In this document: positions 30,001-37,245 of the stretch, piece after piece
Position numbering within the stretch: the stretch's first letter is position 1
How the letters are laid out: every line of letters begins with the position of its first letter
Position numbers and translations under genes: made by a program
Notes under the pieces: model-generated
What the model was told of the DNA's origin: nothing
Seen by the model: the letters and a program-made list of their open reading frames with translations, nothing else
Database searches by the model: none
IMG/VR virus record: IMGVR_UViG_3300020475_000546
Span: 1-64,000 of that record
Reading direction: 5' to 3' (one strand)
DNA from: a virus
Length of the DNA stretch: 64,000 nucleotides

Positions 30001-32644
30001 CCGCATTAGCTAAGTCCGAAAGATTGCTTGACTTTGCTAATTTAGTACCGATGCTAGTGGTAATTGTTGTTGAGAAAGAAGCATCGTCATTCAATGCGGC
30101 TGCTAACTCATTTAATGTGTTCAATGCGGCAGGTGCAGTATCTACAATTCCAGATACCTGTGAATCAACATAAGCCTTGATTGATTGCTGACTTGCGGCA
30201 GCAGTAGCACTATTTGATGAAAAATCATCTTCATCATGTAGTGTTAATTGTGTATTCGTATCTGTTGATGCAATAGTTACTGCACCGCTACTTTCACTAA
30301 TCGTTATGTTAGATCCTGCCGTAAAAGCCAATGTTTCAGAAGAACCTAATGTATTTCCACCTGCCGTAATGGGTCTGAATGTATTAGTATCGCTAACAGA
30401 ATTAGTAATTGTTACTGCACCACCGCTTTCAGCGATAGTAATCCCCGTTCCGGCAGTAAAGGCCAATGTTTCTGATGCCCCTAATGTGTTGCCACCTGCG
30501 GTGACTGTCCTAAATGAGTTAGAATCGGTGCTATATCCATAAGACAATATCTTGTCTTGTATAGCGGCAGAAGTCATTAAGCTCGTATCATTATCAGCAA
30601 AAGATTCTGAGCTAAGTTGAATACTGTTGGCGGCCAATTCCGATACCGTCAATCCACTAACATTGAGAGTCACCGTGCCTGATGTTCCACCACCCGTCAA
30701 ACCAGTCCCTGCAACAACGCCTTCAATATCAGCTGCATTGGTGGCTATTGTGATTGTATCTCCGCTTGGGGTTATGGTGATGTTAGTACCTGCTTCAAGC
30801 GTAATATCGTCATTACCCGTTCCACTACCCCCTGCTGTAAGGCGGATAATTGCATCATCACCAGAATCAACGGCACTAATTGAGTAAGTAGTATCTGTAT
30901 CTGTTACGGATTCAGTAGCTGAAGCTATGCCTGTTACATGGCCGTCTGAATCAAGAGTAATGTCTTGAATGTAAGTCCTACCACTATTATCTACTGAGCT
31001 GGCTGCACTAATGTTGGGATGAGCTGAAGCTATGGTTATCTGATCGGGTGTTGTTGAAGTATCGGGCGTTATAGTGATGTTAGAACCCGCAACCAATTTC
31101 ACCGATACCGTTCCAGAACCACTACCACCTGCTATCAAATCAATCAAAGCATCACTTGAGCTATCAGATGCAGCGAGCGTGTAAGTCGTATCTGTATTAG
31201 CTGACGATGTATCTATTGAGTCTTGTAGATTATCAAGAGTCATGTATTTCCAAGCAGAAGCGGATTCATCCCAAAGCAATATCTTATCATCGGTAGCATC
31301 TGAAGCTTCATCAAGTTGAGATAATGTTACCGGATCTGCAAGTCCAACCGTATCGCCCGTCAAAGTGATTGGGGATGAAACAGCAAGATTCGTATCATCA
31401 CTAACATCAATCTGACCTAATGTGATTGCTTGGCTGCTTATTGATAGATAGTCATGACTAGATGTTATGAGAGTCACATTAGTTGAGTTATCAGTACCTG
31501 CTGCATCAACACCTAAGTTAGTCCGAGCTGTTCCCGCATTAGTAAGGTCAGAAAGATTACTTGATTTTGCTAACTTAGTCCCAACAAGATTGGTAATTGT
31601 AGTATGAAATGATGAGTCGTCATTGATTGCAGCGGCCAATTCATTTAGTGTATCTAACGCACCCGGAGCAGATGCAACCAAATCTGTAACTTTTGTATCA
31701 ACATACGCCTTTATTGATTGTTGAGATGAAGCATGGGTAGCTGAGTCAGACGACATATCATCTTCGTCTTTCAAATCAAGATTGAGAGTAACTGAACCCG
31801 ATGAGCCACCACCTGATAGGCCAGTCCCTGCGGTCACACCTGTAATATCGCCTACTTGTGTAGTGTAGCCATAGCTCAGAATCTTATCTTGTATGGCGGC
31901 AGAAGTCATCAATGAAGTATCATTGTCTGCAAACGACTCAGAACTAATCTGAAGGCTATTTGCTGCTATCTCAGATACTGTAATTCCACTTACATTCAAG
32001 GTAACTGCACCGCTTGAGCCACCACCCGTCAAACCTGTTCCGGCTGTGACGGAAGTAATATCGCCTAACTCTTGAGTAGTCCAAACTCCATCAATAGCTA
32101 CAACAGCGTGATTGTTTGTAGGTGTAAGATTAGCAAACTCGGTCAGTTGAGGATCATAACTTTGCCATACATCTGCACCAACAATGTCATTCGTTGAAGG
32201 ATTGATGAATGATACATCACTACCAGCTGATAGGCTAAAGGTGACTACCTCAAATTGCATTGTGTATCTAAACAGCTTCTTTGCCCTGTCCGATAAGTCG
32301 GTTCGAGTCTTGAAGATAACACGATCAATGTTTTTGTTATCTCCCTTCCTAAACCCATGAAGTATTCTTCTAACCTCATTTCTTATTTCAGACAAACGCT
32401 TTCTGCTCTTGACTGTTCTAATGTCTATTGTGAGGTTGATATGCTCATTGACGAAATCATACAAAAGCTCTGGTTGTGATTCATTGTGAGCTGTTTCAAA
32501 GATTCTGATTACATCTTTATCTTGTAGCCTTACTCTCTTACCATCGCCCTTGTCTATGTTAGCAATATCTTGTATAGATGGCTTAGGTGCTTTAGACCAA
32601 TTAGCGTCAAGAATATTGACGAGAATTGCGATTGCGTCAGTCAC
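24077..32644 (-). CDS. Giant modular fibre-like protein with N-terminal virion-attachment domain (2855 aa)
   Basis: Start is a GTG at 32644 after GGGGTG, overlapping the upstream 84-aa gene by 8 nt. Residues 1-150 are a distinct charged helical domain ('VRLQDKDVIRIFETAHNESQ', 'KSRKRLSEIRNEVRRIL'), resembling small tail-completion proteins and probably the anchor. Then three module types alternate: module A ('AGTGLSGGxxSG' to 'TSAAIxDKIxSYGYTTN', about eleven copies), module B ('SQQSIKAYVD' to 'LNELAAAINDDASF' to 'AGTARTNLG', five) and module C ('DKILLWDES' to 'MTLDNLQDSID', three plus one diverged). The C-terminus ('GKTIYWTGGTLTLPA' onward) is a typical fibre tip end. The modules match repeats known from marine-virus long tail fibres. 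Probable receptor-binding fibre. Confidence 0.8.
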   Translation of the reverse strand: MTDAIAILVNILDANWSKAPKPSIQDIANIDKGDGKRVRLQDKDVIRIFETAHNESQPELLYDFVNEHINLTIDIRTVKSRKRLSEIRNEVRRILHGFRKGDNKNIDRVIFKTRTDLSDRAKKLFRYTMQFEVVTFSLSAGSDVSFINPSTNDIVGADVWQSYDPQLTEFANLTPTNNHAVVAIDGVWTTQELGDITSVTAGTGLTGGGSSGAVTLNVSGITVSEIAANSLQISSESFADNDTSLMTSAAIQDKILSYGYTTQVGDITGVTAGTGLSGGGSSGSVTLNLDLKDEDDMSSDSATHASSQQSIKAYVDTKVTDLVASAPGALDTLNELAAAINDDSSFHTTITNLVGTKLAKSSNLSDLTNAGTARTNLGVDAAGTDNSTNVTLITSSHDYLSISSQAITLGQIDVSDDTNLAVSSPITLTGDTVGLADPVTLSQLDEASDATDDKILLWDESASAWKYMTLDNLQDSIDTSSANTDTTYTLAASDSSSDALIDLIAGGSGSGTVSVKLVAGSNITITPDTSTTPDQITIASAHPNISAASSVDNSGRTYIQDITLDSDGHVTGIASATESVTDTDTTYSISAVDSGDDAIIRLTAGGSGTGNDDITLEAGTNITITPSGDTITIATNAADIEGVVAGTGLTGGGTSGTVTLNVSGLTVSELAANSIQLSSESFADNDTSLMTSAAIQDKILSYGYSTDSNSFRTVTAGGNTLGASETLAFTAGTGITIAESGGAVTITNSVSDTNTFRPITAGGNTLGSSETLAFTAGSNITISESSGAVTIASTDTNTQLTLHDEDDFSSNSATAAASQQSIKAYVDSQVSGIVDTAPAALNTLNELAAALNDDASFSTTITTSIGTKLAKSSNLSDLANAGTARTNLGLGAAAVKGVATDGSGGVADGEGDLVTGNAVFDYIAAQNFATSGSSNFVVGDITGQAAITSGLASTDEFVISDAGVLKKMDTSVLQTYMQNNLTFTTNTNTTYTAGTGLLLNGTVFSLNDPASVSQLTDDGAGSTTIVDDADQIYIWDNSEGDWNYIRIDDLQDKIDTNTVRTVTAGGNTLGASETLAFTAGSNVTITESAGAVTIASTDTNTTYSVGDGGLTQNNFTNTLKTKLDGIATSANNYAISSDLLDEDDMASNSATKVASQQSIKTYIDNKTASIVDSAPDALDTLNELAAALNDDASFSTTVTTSIGTKLAKSSNLSDLVNAGTARTNLGLGTAAVKAVATDGSSGVADGEAGLVTGNAVYDYIDAQGFGSGAGDITAVVAGTGLSGGATSGSATLNVSGLTVSEFAANSIQLSSESFADNDTSVMTSAAIADKIESYGYSTTTGDITGVTAGTGLSGGGSSGSVTLNVSGITVSELAGASLTTSSESFADNDTTLMTSAAINDRIESFGYTTNAGDITGVTAGTGLSGGGSSGSVTLNVDLKDEDDMASDSATHAASQQSIKAYVDAEVSGLVASAPGALDTLNELAAAINDDASFSSTITTSIGTKLAKSSNLSDLANAGTARTNLGLGTGAVLDTAAIADGGSGLATADQIHTFVTDFGYTTNTGDITAVVAGTGLSGGATSGSATLNVSGLTVSEFAANSIQLSSESFADNDTSVMTSAAIQDKIEAYGYTTNTGDITAVVAGTGLSGGATSGSATLNVSGLTVSELAANSLQLSSESFSDDDTSLMTSAAIQDKIEAYGYTTNTGDITGVDLTVTSPITISSETNTTSGSYSATLGLDDPANLSELNESTDATDDKILLWDESAGSWKYMTLDNLQDSIDTTASGGIGGSIANTQVAFGSGTNITGSSTFFYTDATNTLNIANGAAAGTLTSGSHNLILRNSAATGHSKITIAYDSVAAANSHIELETDGTGNVEIHKEGAVVFKLPNTIGSSGQILKVPSSGTILEWGDSGTTYSAGTNISLSGTTFNVDDAFLVNNANDTTSGVITAGGFTTAGSVTIGGHAFDDIDIGSEFVDTDDHIMSSGAIKEKIESYGYTTNTGDITSVVAGTNLSGGATSGAATLNVSADPSFSTVTVETEIIHDGDTNTKIGFTPDVITLGTGGSTKLTANNSGIKIGSGATVTTIATSFTDNDTSLMTSAAIADKIESYGYGTGGGDITAVVAGTGLSGGATSGSATLNVSGLTVSELAAGSIQLSSESFSDDDTSLMTSAAIADKIEAYGYTTNTGDITGVTAGTGLSGGGSSGGVTLNIDLKDEDDMTSNSATHAASQQSIKTYVDTSVSNLVASAPAALDTLNELAAAINDDASFSSTITTSIGTKLAKSSNLSDLANAGTARTNLGLGTGAVLDTATIADGGSGLATADQIHTFVTDFGYTTNTGDITAVVAGTGLSGGATSGSATLNVSGLTVSEFAANSIQLSSESFANNDTSIMTSAAIEDKILSYSYTTNTGDITGVTAGTGLSGGGSSGGVTLNVSGLTVSEFAANSIQLSSESFSNNDTSIMTSAAIEDKILAYGYTTNTGDITGVDLTVTSPITISSETNTGSGSYSATLGLDDPANLSELNESTDATDDKILLWDESADAWKYMTLDNLQDAIDTNTTYSTMGSGNSYAAGLTPAGNATHGGYFLRRDGTWVVPPDTDTNTTYSAMGSGNSYAAGLVIAGSSTHNDTFLRKDGTWATPTDTNTNTNQLTTFNIGVDTNSNSTTIAHGETLTFTGGTGIETETTADGTVTITSTVTDTNTTYSAGTGLDLSSTTFSVDVSDFMSNGSNNRVLTATGADAMNAEANMTFDGSALTVAGTIQGYKTVIKAVSSNTSLVDADSGKTIYWTGGTLTLPANAEAGQQFVIINNTNGAATPSLGSGNAIATNWTAHAAMADETARTYISPVADKWIYIG
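24960..32060 (-). repeat. Interspersed coding repeats of three module types in the fibre gene
   Basis: About eleven copies of module A, five of module B and four of module C alternate through the fibre gene. At protein level the copies are nearly identical. At DNA level they differ at many synonymous positions, for example in the copies of 'VVAGTGLSGGATSGSATLNV' near 25.6, 27.7 and 27.9 kb. Confidence 0.8.
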
Positions 32645-32891
32645 CCTGCATCACCCCTTCAAAGGGCTTGATAGCATCTCTTAAGGTGTTAGTGAAAGGA
32701 TGGTGTTCTATCTGCCTATCTACTATACCTTCTATCTCAACATCGGTGTATTCCAACCCATCTTCAATTGATGATTGCTTCTCGGTTTGTATTAACTTCT
32801 CACGAATCATAGGCATCTTCGATACATAATTTTCCATAGCTACTACTAATTCTTCAGTAGCCTTTGCCAATTCATTAAAAAACGCATCCAC
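32637..32891 (-). CDS. Small helical neck protein, unknown
   Basis: An 84-aa protein. Its GTG start directly follows the stop of the 612-aa connector gene, with GGGGTGGGTGG upstream acting as ribosome binding site. The sequence is helical ('FFNELAKATEELVVAMENYV') and acidic, and the gene overlaps the fibre gene start by 8 nt. Size, charge and position between a head-tail connector and tail genes suggest a head-completion, neck or tail-terminator type protein. No diagnostic motif is visible. Confidence 0.65.
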   Translation of the reverse strand: MDAFFNELAKATEELVVAMENYVSKMPMIREKLIQTEKQSSIEDGLEYTDVEIEGIVDRQIEHHPFTNTLRDAIKPFEGVMQGD

Positions 32892-34730
32892 TCAACCACC
32901 CACCCCTGCTACGATAATGGTTTCTTGATAGGGTATTAGCAATCTCTTTGTTTCTTCATCTAACTTTTGGATTTTAGCATCAAGTGAAACATTCTGCGTT
33001 CCTTCTGGGAATAGAGATGTGTAATCGTCAGACATTAGAATATCTCTTACTACTAATTTAGTGCAAACATCCTCAATGACCTTATCCAAATACCTCTCGC
33101 CATAAATGTATGATACTTTCAAGCTATGATTCTCAAAGAAGGGATATTGATTGTTGAACATGATTGCACCGTTATCCTCAATAGACCACCAATCCTTTTG
33201 CCTTTCTTCATCACTAACATCTGTTTTGAATCTGTATTGCTTTATCTTGCCTACAACCGCAGTAGCAGAAGCTCCCGATCCACCACCGCCACTAAAGGTA
33301 ACTGCTATGTTACTATCTGTTGATAGGTAAGCCGAACCTGCATTTGTGATTGTAATACTGGTTACAGACCCATTAGTGACTGTTGCGGTAGCTGCCGCAT
33401 TTACTCCACTACCCCCCGAAATAGAGATAGTTGGTGCAGAACTGTATCCACTACCCCCCTTAACTAGGGTAATATTGCTTAATCCCCCCACATTTGAGGC
33501 GAAACTTGAGGTTAAATCGGTGGTAATTGTTATACTATCATCATCTCTTGAACACAATGCTACATGATTTGCACCATTTAACCCTTCAATGTAATACAAT
33601 CCAGAACCTTGAACCATACCGCTTGCATCGGTTGTAGTAAAGGAAGTAGTAGGCGTTCCTGTTTCTGTTAGAAGATCAACAGCGATTTCGTTACCCTTAT
33701 CGAATGTAAAGCTATTTCTTTGACTAACTGCAATAGTGCTGTTAATACCATCTTCGCCTTCTCTCATACTACTAATGCAAACTACCCCATCACCCTCATC
33801 GCTATTTGCTGTAGCTAAGTATTCGTTTGATACATTCAAAGCCGAACCATTTTGAGTAAGACTTCCAATCTGTATTGCAGCTTTACTGGTATCTGAATCT
33901 TCATTGATTAACGCACCAATTTCTTCAGCTACTGATTTCTTACCAAAATCTCTAACCCATTTAGTAGTAGTTGTAGCAGATGATTGAGCTGCTTGTAGTG
34001 TTCCAACATGAGCTACATTAGGGCATAGGAATATTTTATCGGTATCAGCCATCTTATGCGTCTTATCTACATACAGCTCCATACGACCCGCTGCAAGCTC
34101 ACGATAGTAATCGCCTTGCCAAACACCCATTTTGAGAATCTGCCTAATGCTTCTATGATTTAGATAGACAGCACCTACATAGTCAGTATAGTATCTCCTT
34201 CTATACGGTTTGAAAGTTGTGAAGTTTTTGTATTCATCCACTACAATACGGGGTCGCCAAGCCATTCTTGTAATCGTATCAATGTAATCCTGTCTTTTCT
34301 TGATTAGATTCTCAACGCCCGATTTTGTAATGCCTCTCTCATTACTATCAGTCAATATGCTTGCAGGTTGAACATAGGCATTGTTAGCAGTAGTGAATGA
34401 GTTATTTTGGGATTCTGGTGCTAACAACCATACCAACCCACTTGAACCAGCTGATTGTGTTCCATTCAAAATGTAATCAATACCTTTAGCATTAACATCA
34501 TCATAGACCTTTACAGTATCACCAGAAGCAAAACCCCACCTTCTGAAATCCGCACCTGCAATAGGTATTCGAATAGTAGTGCCTGATATTGATGTATCTC
34601 CACCAAGAGCTACAGGTTCTGTATCAGGTAGCTGAAGGTACTGAACTACCTTAGCTACTGTTGAATAAACCAATGCGTCTGGAAATAACGGTTGGCTTGG
34701 TCTATGGCCGGGATTGAATGTTCTTGGCAT
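32892..34730 (-). CDS. Head-tail connector-like protein with inserted GGSGY repeat domain
   Basis: A 612-aa protein with ATG after GGAGGGTGAAGG. The ends look like one connector protein: an N-terminal helix-strand region (1-190, ending 'RMAWRPRIVVDEY') and a C-terminal helical region ('YLDKVIEDVCTKLVVRDIL', 'KIQKLDEETKRLLIPYQET') similar to gp6-type head-tail connectors. Between them (about 400-490) lies a Gly/Ser beta domain with 'GGSGYSSAPTISISGGSG' and 'ITITNAGSAY' repeats, the same family as in the giant tail-hub protein. This looks like a surface domain inserted in a neck protein. The connector identity is inferred from position and C-terminal style. Confidence 0.65.
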   Translation of the reverse strand: MPRTFNPGHRPSQPLFPDALVYSTVAKVVQYLQLPDTEPVALGGDTSISGTTIRIPIAGADFRRWGFASGDTVKVYDDVNAKGIDYILNGTQSAGSSGLVWLLAPESQNNSFTTANNAYVQPASILTDSNERGITKSGVENLIKKRQDYIDTITRMAWRPRIVVDEYKNFTTFKPYRRRYYTDYVGAVYLNHRSIRQILKMGVWQGDYYRELAAGRMELYVDKTHKMADTDKIFLCPNVAHVGTLQAAQSSATTTTKWVRDFGKKSVAEEIGALINEDSDTSKAAIQIGSLTQNGSALNVSNEYLATANSDEGDGVVCISSMREGEDGINSTIAVSQRNSFTFDKGNEIAVDLLTETGTPTTSFTTTDASGMVQGSGLYYIEGLNGANHVALCSRDDDSITITTDLTSSFASNVGGLSNITLVKGGSGYSSAPTISISGGSGVNAAATATVTNGSVTSITITNAGSAYLSTDSNIAVTFSGGGGSGASATAVVGKIKQYRFKTDVSDEERQKDWWSIEDNGAIMFNNQYPFFENHSLKVSYIYGERYLDKVIEDVCTKLVVRDILMSDDYTSLFPEGTQNVSLDAKIQKLDEETKRLLIPYQETIIVAGVGG

Positions 34731-34743
34731 CCTTCACCCTCCA

Positions 34744-35088
34744 TCACTCCTTCCATGTACTCGGAACTGATGCGAAGTCACGCCCCGATTCCATAGACCT
34801 TCGCCTTGATTTGCATTTGTTAGCGGGCTTTCTTGGATCTTTACCGCAACGCTCGCCTGTTTCAGCACCACATTGAGGACAGGGTGCAGCTTTAGCAACC
34901 GCCCATGCCTTTTCAAAAGAGCAATCGCACATTTCATCGTCTGCGAACATCAGCTCGTTATCCCCGCCTCTCTTGGGCATACCGCAATCTTCGCAATTAT
35001 CTGTTCCACCCATAGCTTGATTTTTCAAATCCCTCAACGGATCAAAATAATTTGGGCCGAAGAACTTCTTTACATCGTCTTTGCTCAT
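34744..35088 (-). CDS. Small zinc-binding protein with internal KAW tag
   Basis: A 114-aa protein whose ATG overlaps the preceding stop (ATGA, 35088/35085). Two CxxC pairs are visible: 'CEDCG' near residue 33, and 'CDC...CPQCG' around 54-74 followed by 'RCGKDPRKPANKC'. Between them is 'SFEKAWAVAKAAPCPQC', a perfect copy of the F-E-K-A-W-x-V-x-K tag otherwise found at N-termini of genes near 50 and 62-64 kb. A methionine just before it (about residue 53, 'MCDCSFEKAW') could start a short isoform. The C-terminus is basic. Probably a small virion or assembly protein with zinc ribbons. Confidence 0.65.
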   Translation of the reverse strand: MSKDDVKKFFGPNYFDPLRDLKNQAMGGTDNCEDCGMPKRGGDNELMFADDEMCDCSFEKAWAVAKAAPCPQCGAETGERCGKDPRKPANKCKSRRRSMESGRDFASVPSTWKE

Positions 35089-35390
35089 GAATACTTCCCC
35101 ATATTGTAGTCCATCTTACCGCCACACCCTGCACAGGCGGGAGTCCAACAGAAATGTAGTAGTCCACAGTCGGTGCATCTTGTACCTGCACCTATGTTCT
35201 GAATATCAAATCTTTCTCGGCCTCTAGTTTGAACCCGGACTGAATGAGAGTTTTTCTCCATATTCTTCTTACTGAAGATGGATTCATCGGAACGAGCTGA
35301 ACCAGTAGTCAGCTCAGCAAGACGCTTACCACGCCTCTTCTCTATCTCCAATGCTTCTTGGAGATTTATTTCACCTACTTGAAGTCCCAT
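35085..35390 (-). CDS. Small CxxC zinc-ribbon protein
   Basis: A 101-aa protein with ATG at 35390 preceded by GGGG. The N-terminus is charged and helical ('LQEALEIEKRRGKRLAEL'). The C-terminus carries 'CTDCGLLHFCWTPACAGCGG' (about residues 72-91), a CxxC-x13-CxxC zinc ribbon. It overlaps the next zinc protein by 4 nt. The pair may form a small neck or assembly complex; function is not known. Confidence 0.65.
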   Translation of the reverse strand: MGLQVGEINLQEALEIEKRRGKRLAELTTGSARSDESIFSKKNMEKNSHSVRVQTRGRERFDIQNIGAGTRCTDCGLLHFCWTPACAGCGGKMDYNMGKYS

Positions 35391-35404
35391 AAGGCAAGCC
35401 CCGC

Positions 35405-35728
35405 TTAGGCTCGCCCACCTGTGACCGAGATATATACGGTGAGTGCTGATAGATCCACTCCATTAGCTACTGCTATCAAAGCTCCATCTGCACCTGCATC
35501 GTAGTCTGCATAGTAGGCAAGCAGTTTATTTTCCGATCTGTCATAGGCCCATGCGTATCCACCCAAATCAGATTCAATATGAACCGTATCAATATTAGCC
35601 ACATAATCTGTGAGAATCAATTCCTCACCTGCGGCAAGCCATGACGAATCAGGTGTTATCTTCAAGGCAACCGACAAGCGATTACCACTTACATTTGTTC
35701 TTCCAAGTTGCTCGACAGTTAGTGCCAT
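35405..35728 (-). CDS. Small beta-rich virion protein
   Basis: A 107-aa protein ('MALTVEQLGRTNVSGNRLSV'). There is no ribosome binding site, but a TATA-like box ends exactly 24 nt before the ATG, so the mRNA is probably leaderless. The protein is a beta-sandwich-like sequence ending 'GVDLSALTVYISVTGGRA', much like small capsid-decoration or phage neck proteins. A T7 tract in the gap before it suggests that a new transcription unit starts here. The exact role is unknown. Confidence 0.7.
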   Translation of the reverse strand: MALTVEQLGRTNVSGNRLSVALKITPDSSWLAAGEELILTDYVANIDTVHIESDLGGYAWAYDRSENKLLAYYADYDAGADGALIAVANGVDLSALTVYISVTGGRA

Positions 35729-35752
35729 ACAGAACTATTCATGGGACAATCC

Positions 35753-35760
35753 TATTTAAT
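35753..35760 (-). promoter_or_regulatory. Archaeal-type TATA-like promoter for the gene at 35728
   Basis: On the minus strand ATTAAATA spans 35760-35753 and ends exactly 24 nt before the ATG at 35728. No ribosome binding site precedes that ATG. In archaea the TATA box is centred about 26-27 nt before the transcription start, so this layout would place the start at or next to the ATG and give a leaderless mRNA. The same 24-nt spacing is seen upstream of the prohead protease (39797). Confidence 0.5.
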
Positions 35761-35768
35761 GGATTTTG

Positions 35769-35775
35769 AAAAAAA
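35769..35775 (-). terminator. T7 tract, possible archaeal terminator
   Basis: Seven consecutive T on the minus strand lie just after the stop of the 161-aa gene (35780) and before the TATA-like box at 35753-35760. Archaeal RNA polymerase can terminate at such T tracts without a hairpin. Together with the promoter-like box this marks a plausible boundary of transcription units. Confidence 0.4.
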
Positions 35776-35779
35776 CGGC

Positions 35780-36265
35780 TTATTCGTAAATAATGACCAT
35801 TCTTATTGTTCCGCCTGTGAATGCACCTGCACTCGTAGCTAAAGTGATTTTCAAAGCCCCGCAGACCAAACCATTCCATGATGCAGCTACACTACCCGGA
35901 CTGGTAACGGTGAAATGAACACCTGCTGTATCGGTGTTAGCTCCTTCCGCCACTTGAAAGTGCAAAGGTGTATTACTTGCTGTTCTGAAGTCCAAGCTAC
36001 TTACTGCATTACAGTAAGTGTATTCGGTGCTACCTGAATCCTCAATATCCATTGAAAAAGTCATAGACCCTGATGATGAAGTTACAGAACCATTAGAAGT
36101 AGCTCGGCTTGGATCTAAGACGATTCTTCCAATCTTACCATTGAGCTGTATGGTTTCGGATACACTACTACCCGATAAGTCAAAACTCACAACCCTCCGG
36201 TTGATTCTTTGTCTTGAAGCGTAGCGACCATCGCCATCATCAATGTCCGTGAAATTATCGGTCAC
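35780..36265 (-). CDS. Beta-rich virion protein, probably head decoration or neck
   Basis: A 161-aa protein. The GTG start overlaps the previous stop (GTGA). The sequence is beta-rich and Ser/Thr/Gly-heavy ('GSVTSSSGSMTFSMDIEDSG', 'PLHFQVAEGANTDTAGVHF') and ends in hydrophobic strands ('GGTIRMVIIYE'). No enzyme motif. Its ending resembles that of the 122-aa protein two genes upstream ('DTVRMTVLYA'), so the two may be related virion beta-sandwich proteins. A decoration or neck role is inferred from the position after the major capsid gene. Confidence 0.65.
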   Translation of the reverse strand: MTDNFTDIDDGDGRYASRQRINRRVVSFDLSGSSVSETIQLNGKIGRIVLDPSRATSNGSVTSSSGSMTFSMDIEDSGSTEYTYCNAVSSLDFRTASNTPLHFQVAEGANTDTAGVHFTVTSPGSVAASWNGLVCGALKITLATSAGAFTGGTIRMVIIYE

Positions 36266-36831
36266 TCAGAAGCCCCCGCTAAATATTGGCGGGCTTTTCC
36301 AGTTAGTGATGCTTTCGTGTCGGTATTAACGGTAGCTATTCCTCTTGAGCCACACCAATTCTGCATCTGCGCCCTTGTCATACCTGCCGAGAATCCAGCT
36401 CCCATTAGCATCTCATCAGTCACATCGTCAGCAGTTAGAGTAGTTTCTTCACTTACTATTTCTGGAACTTCCGGTACTAAGTCCTCACTTGTTACAGTAG
36501 TTGGTTCTTCAACGACTGGCTCAGGTTCGGGTTCGGGTTCTGGTTCGGGTTCGGGTTCGGGTTCAGGTTCAGGAGTTGGCTCAGCTACAGGTTCAGCTTT
36601 CTTGGCTGCATCTTGAAGAGCTTTGATCATCTCTTTGCCTTGTGATTTTGGGGTTGCCCCAGATACGACCCACATTGTAGTGCCGTTAGCAATAGCAGGT
36701 AGTATCTCTTGTTCTATCCACCAATCGGGAATATCATCCCTGCTAACGCCTCTTGCGAAGCCATACCGAACACCATTTATTGATAGCTCGGTGTAAGCCT
36801 TCCCACCTGCATATTTCAAGGTTAGAGCCAC
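36262..36831 (-). CDS. Virion protein with (EP)n linker and SAP/LEM-like C-terminus
   Basis: A 189-aa protein. The GTG start follows GAGGTGAGCCA. Residues 1-75 form a small mixed domain ('MALTLKYAGGKAYTELSING', 'DDIPDWWIEQEIL'). Residues about 83-105 are an uninterrupted Glu-Pro dipeptide linker encoded by a hexanucleotide repeat. The C-terminus (145-185, 'TRAQMQNWCGSRGI' then 'DTKASLTGKARQYL') has helix spacing like SAP or LEM modules. A rigid EP rod between two small domains suggests a spacer that projects one domain from the capsid or neck. Confidence 0.65.
   Translation of the reverse strand: MALTLKYAGGKAYTELSINGVRYGFARGVSRDDIPDWWIEQEILPAIANGTTMWVVSGATPKSQGKEMIKALQDAAKKAEPVAEPTPEPEPEPEPEPEPEPEPEPVVEEPTTVTSEDLVPEVPEIVSEETTLTADDVTDEMLMGAGFSAGMTRAQMQNWCGSRGIATVNTDTKASLTGKARQYLAGASE
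36520..36575. repeat. In-frame hexanucleotide repeat coding (EP)n
   Basis: The plus strand reads as near-perfect 6-nt units GGTTCG/GGTTCA/GGTTCT over about 55 nt, encoding alternating Glu-Pro. Units are multiples of three, so copy-number changes would alter rod length without breaking the frame. Confidence 0.75.
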
Positions 36832-36840
36832 TGGCTCACC

Positions 36841-37209
36841 TCAAGCATACAGCACAGTCATTCTTACGGTATCGGCCGCAGCAGCTGTCCATGAAATGGA
36901 TGTAGTGCTGTTAAGCTCGTAATCGGTAGCCAAAGCCGGACTTGTGCCGGGATTGGTTGCACCAAGGAAAGCCAAGATTCTTGTTCCGCTAACGCCAGTA
37001 ATTCCTGTATCTGTTATGTCGAACTCACAGGCTGCCGTTGATGCTTGAACTAGATCCACTACAAGTAGCTTCAGTCCGTTTTCTGCATCACCAGATGATA
37101 CACCTGCTATTCCATTCAACCATGAGGTTGAACCATCTCTCGTTCCAGCCCATAGTCCTAAATCAAGAACTACTGAGCAGCTTGCTTCTGTTAGATTTGT
37201 GTTTGCCAT
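36841..37209 (-). CDS. Small virion protein following the major capsid protein
   Basis: A 122-aa protein with ATG after GAGGTGACAAGAAA. It is a beta-rich sequence with alternating hydrophobics ('SCSVVLDLGLWAGTRDGSTS', 'GTRILAFLGATNPGTSPAL') and ends 'ADTVRMTVLYA'. It is encoded directly after the major capsid gene, the usual site of a capsid decoration/cement protein. No specific family motif. Confidence 0.7.
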   Translation of the reverse strand: MANTNLTEASCSVVLDLGLWAGTRDGSTSWLNGIAGVSSGDAENGLKLLVVDLVQASTAACEFDITDTGITGVSGTRILAFLGATNPGTSPALATDYELNSTTSISWTAAAADTVRMTVLYA

Positions 37210-37245
37210 TTTCTTGTCACCTCTTTATCTCCATATCCTCAGCAC

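Noticed and set aside
24960-32060. Direct repeats as a possible CRISPR array or diversity-generating retroelement template
   Set aside because: The repeats are coding modules with synonymous differences and unequal spacing; there is no reverse transcriptase gene, no template/variable pair and no spacers.
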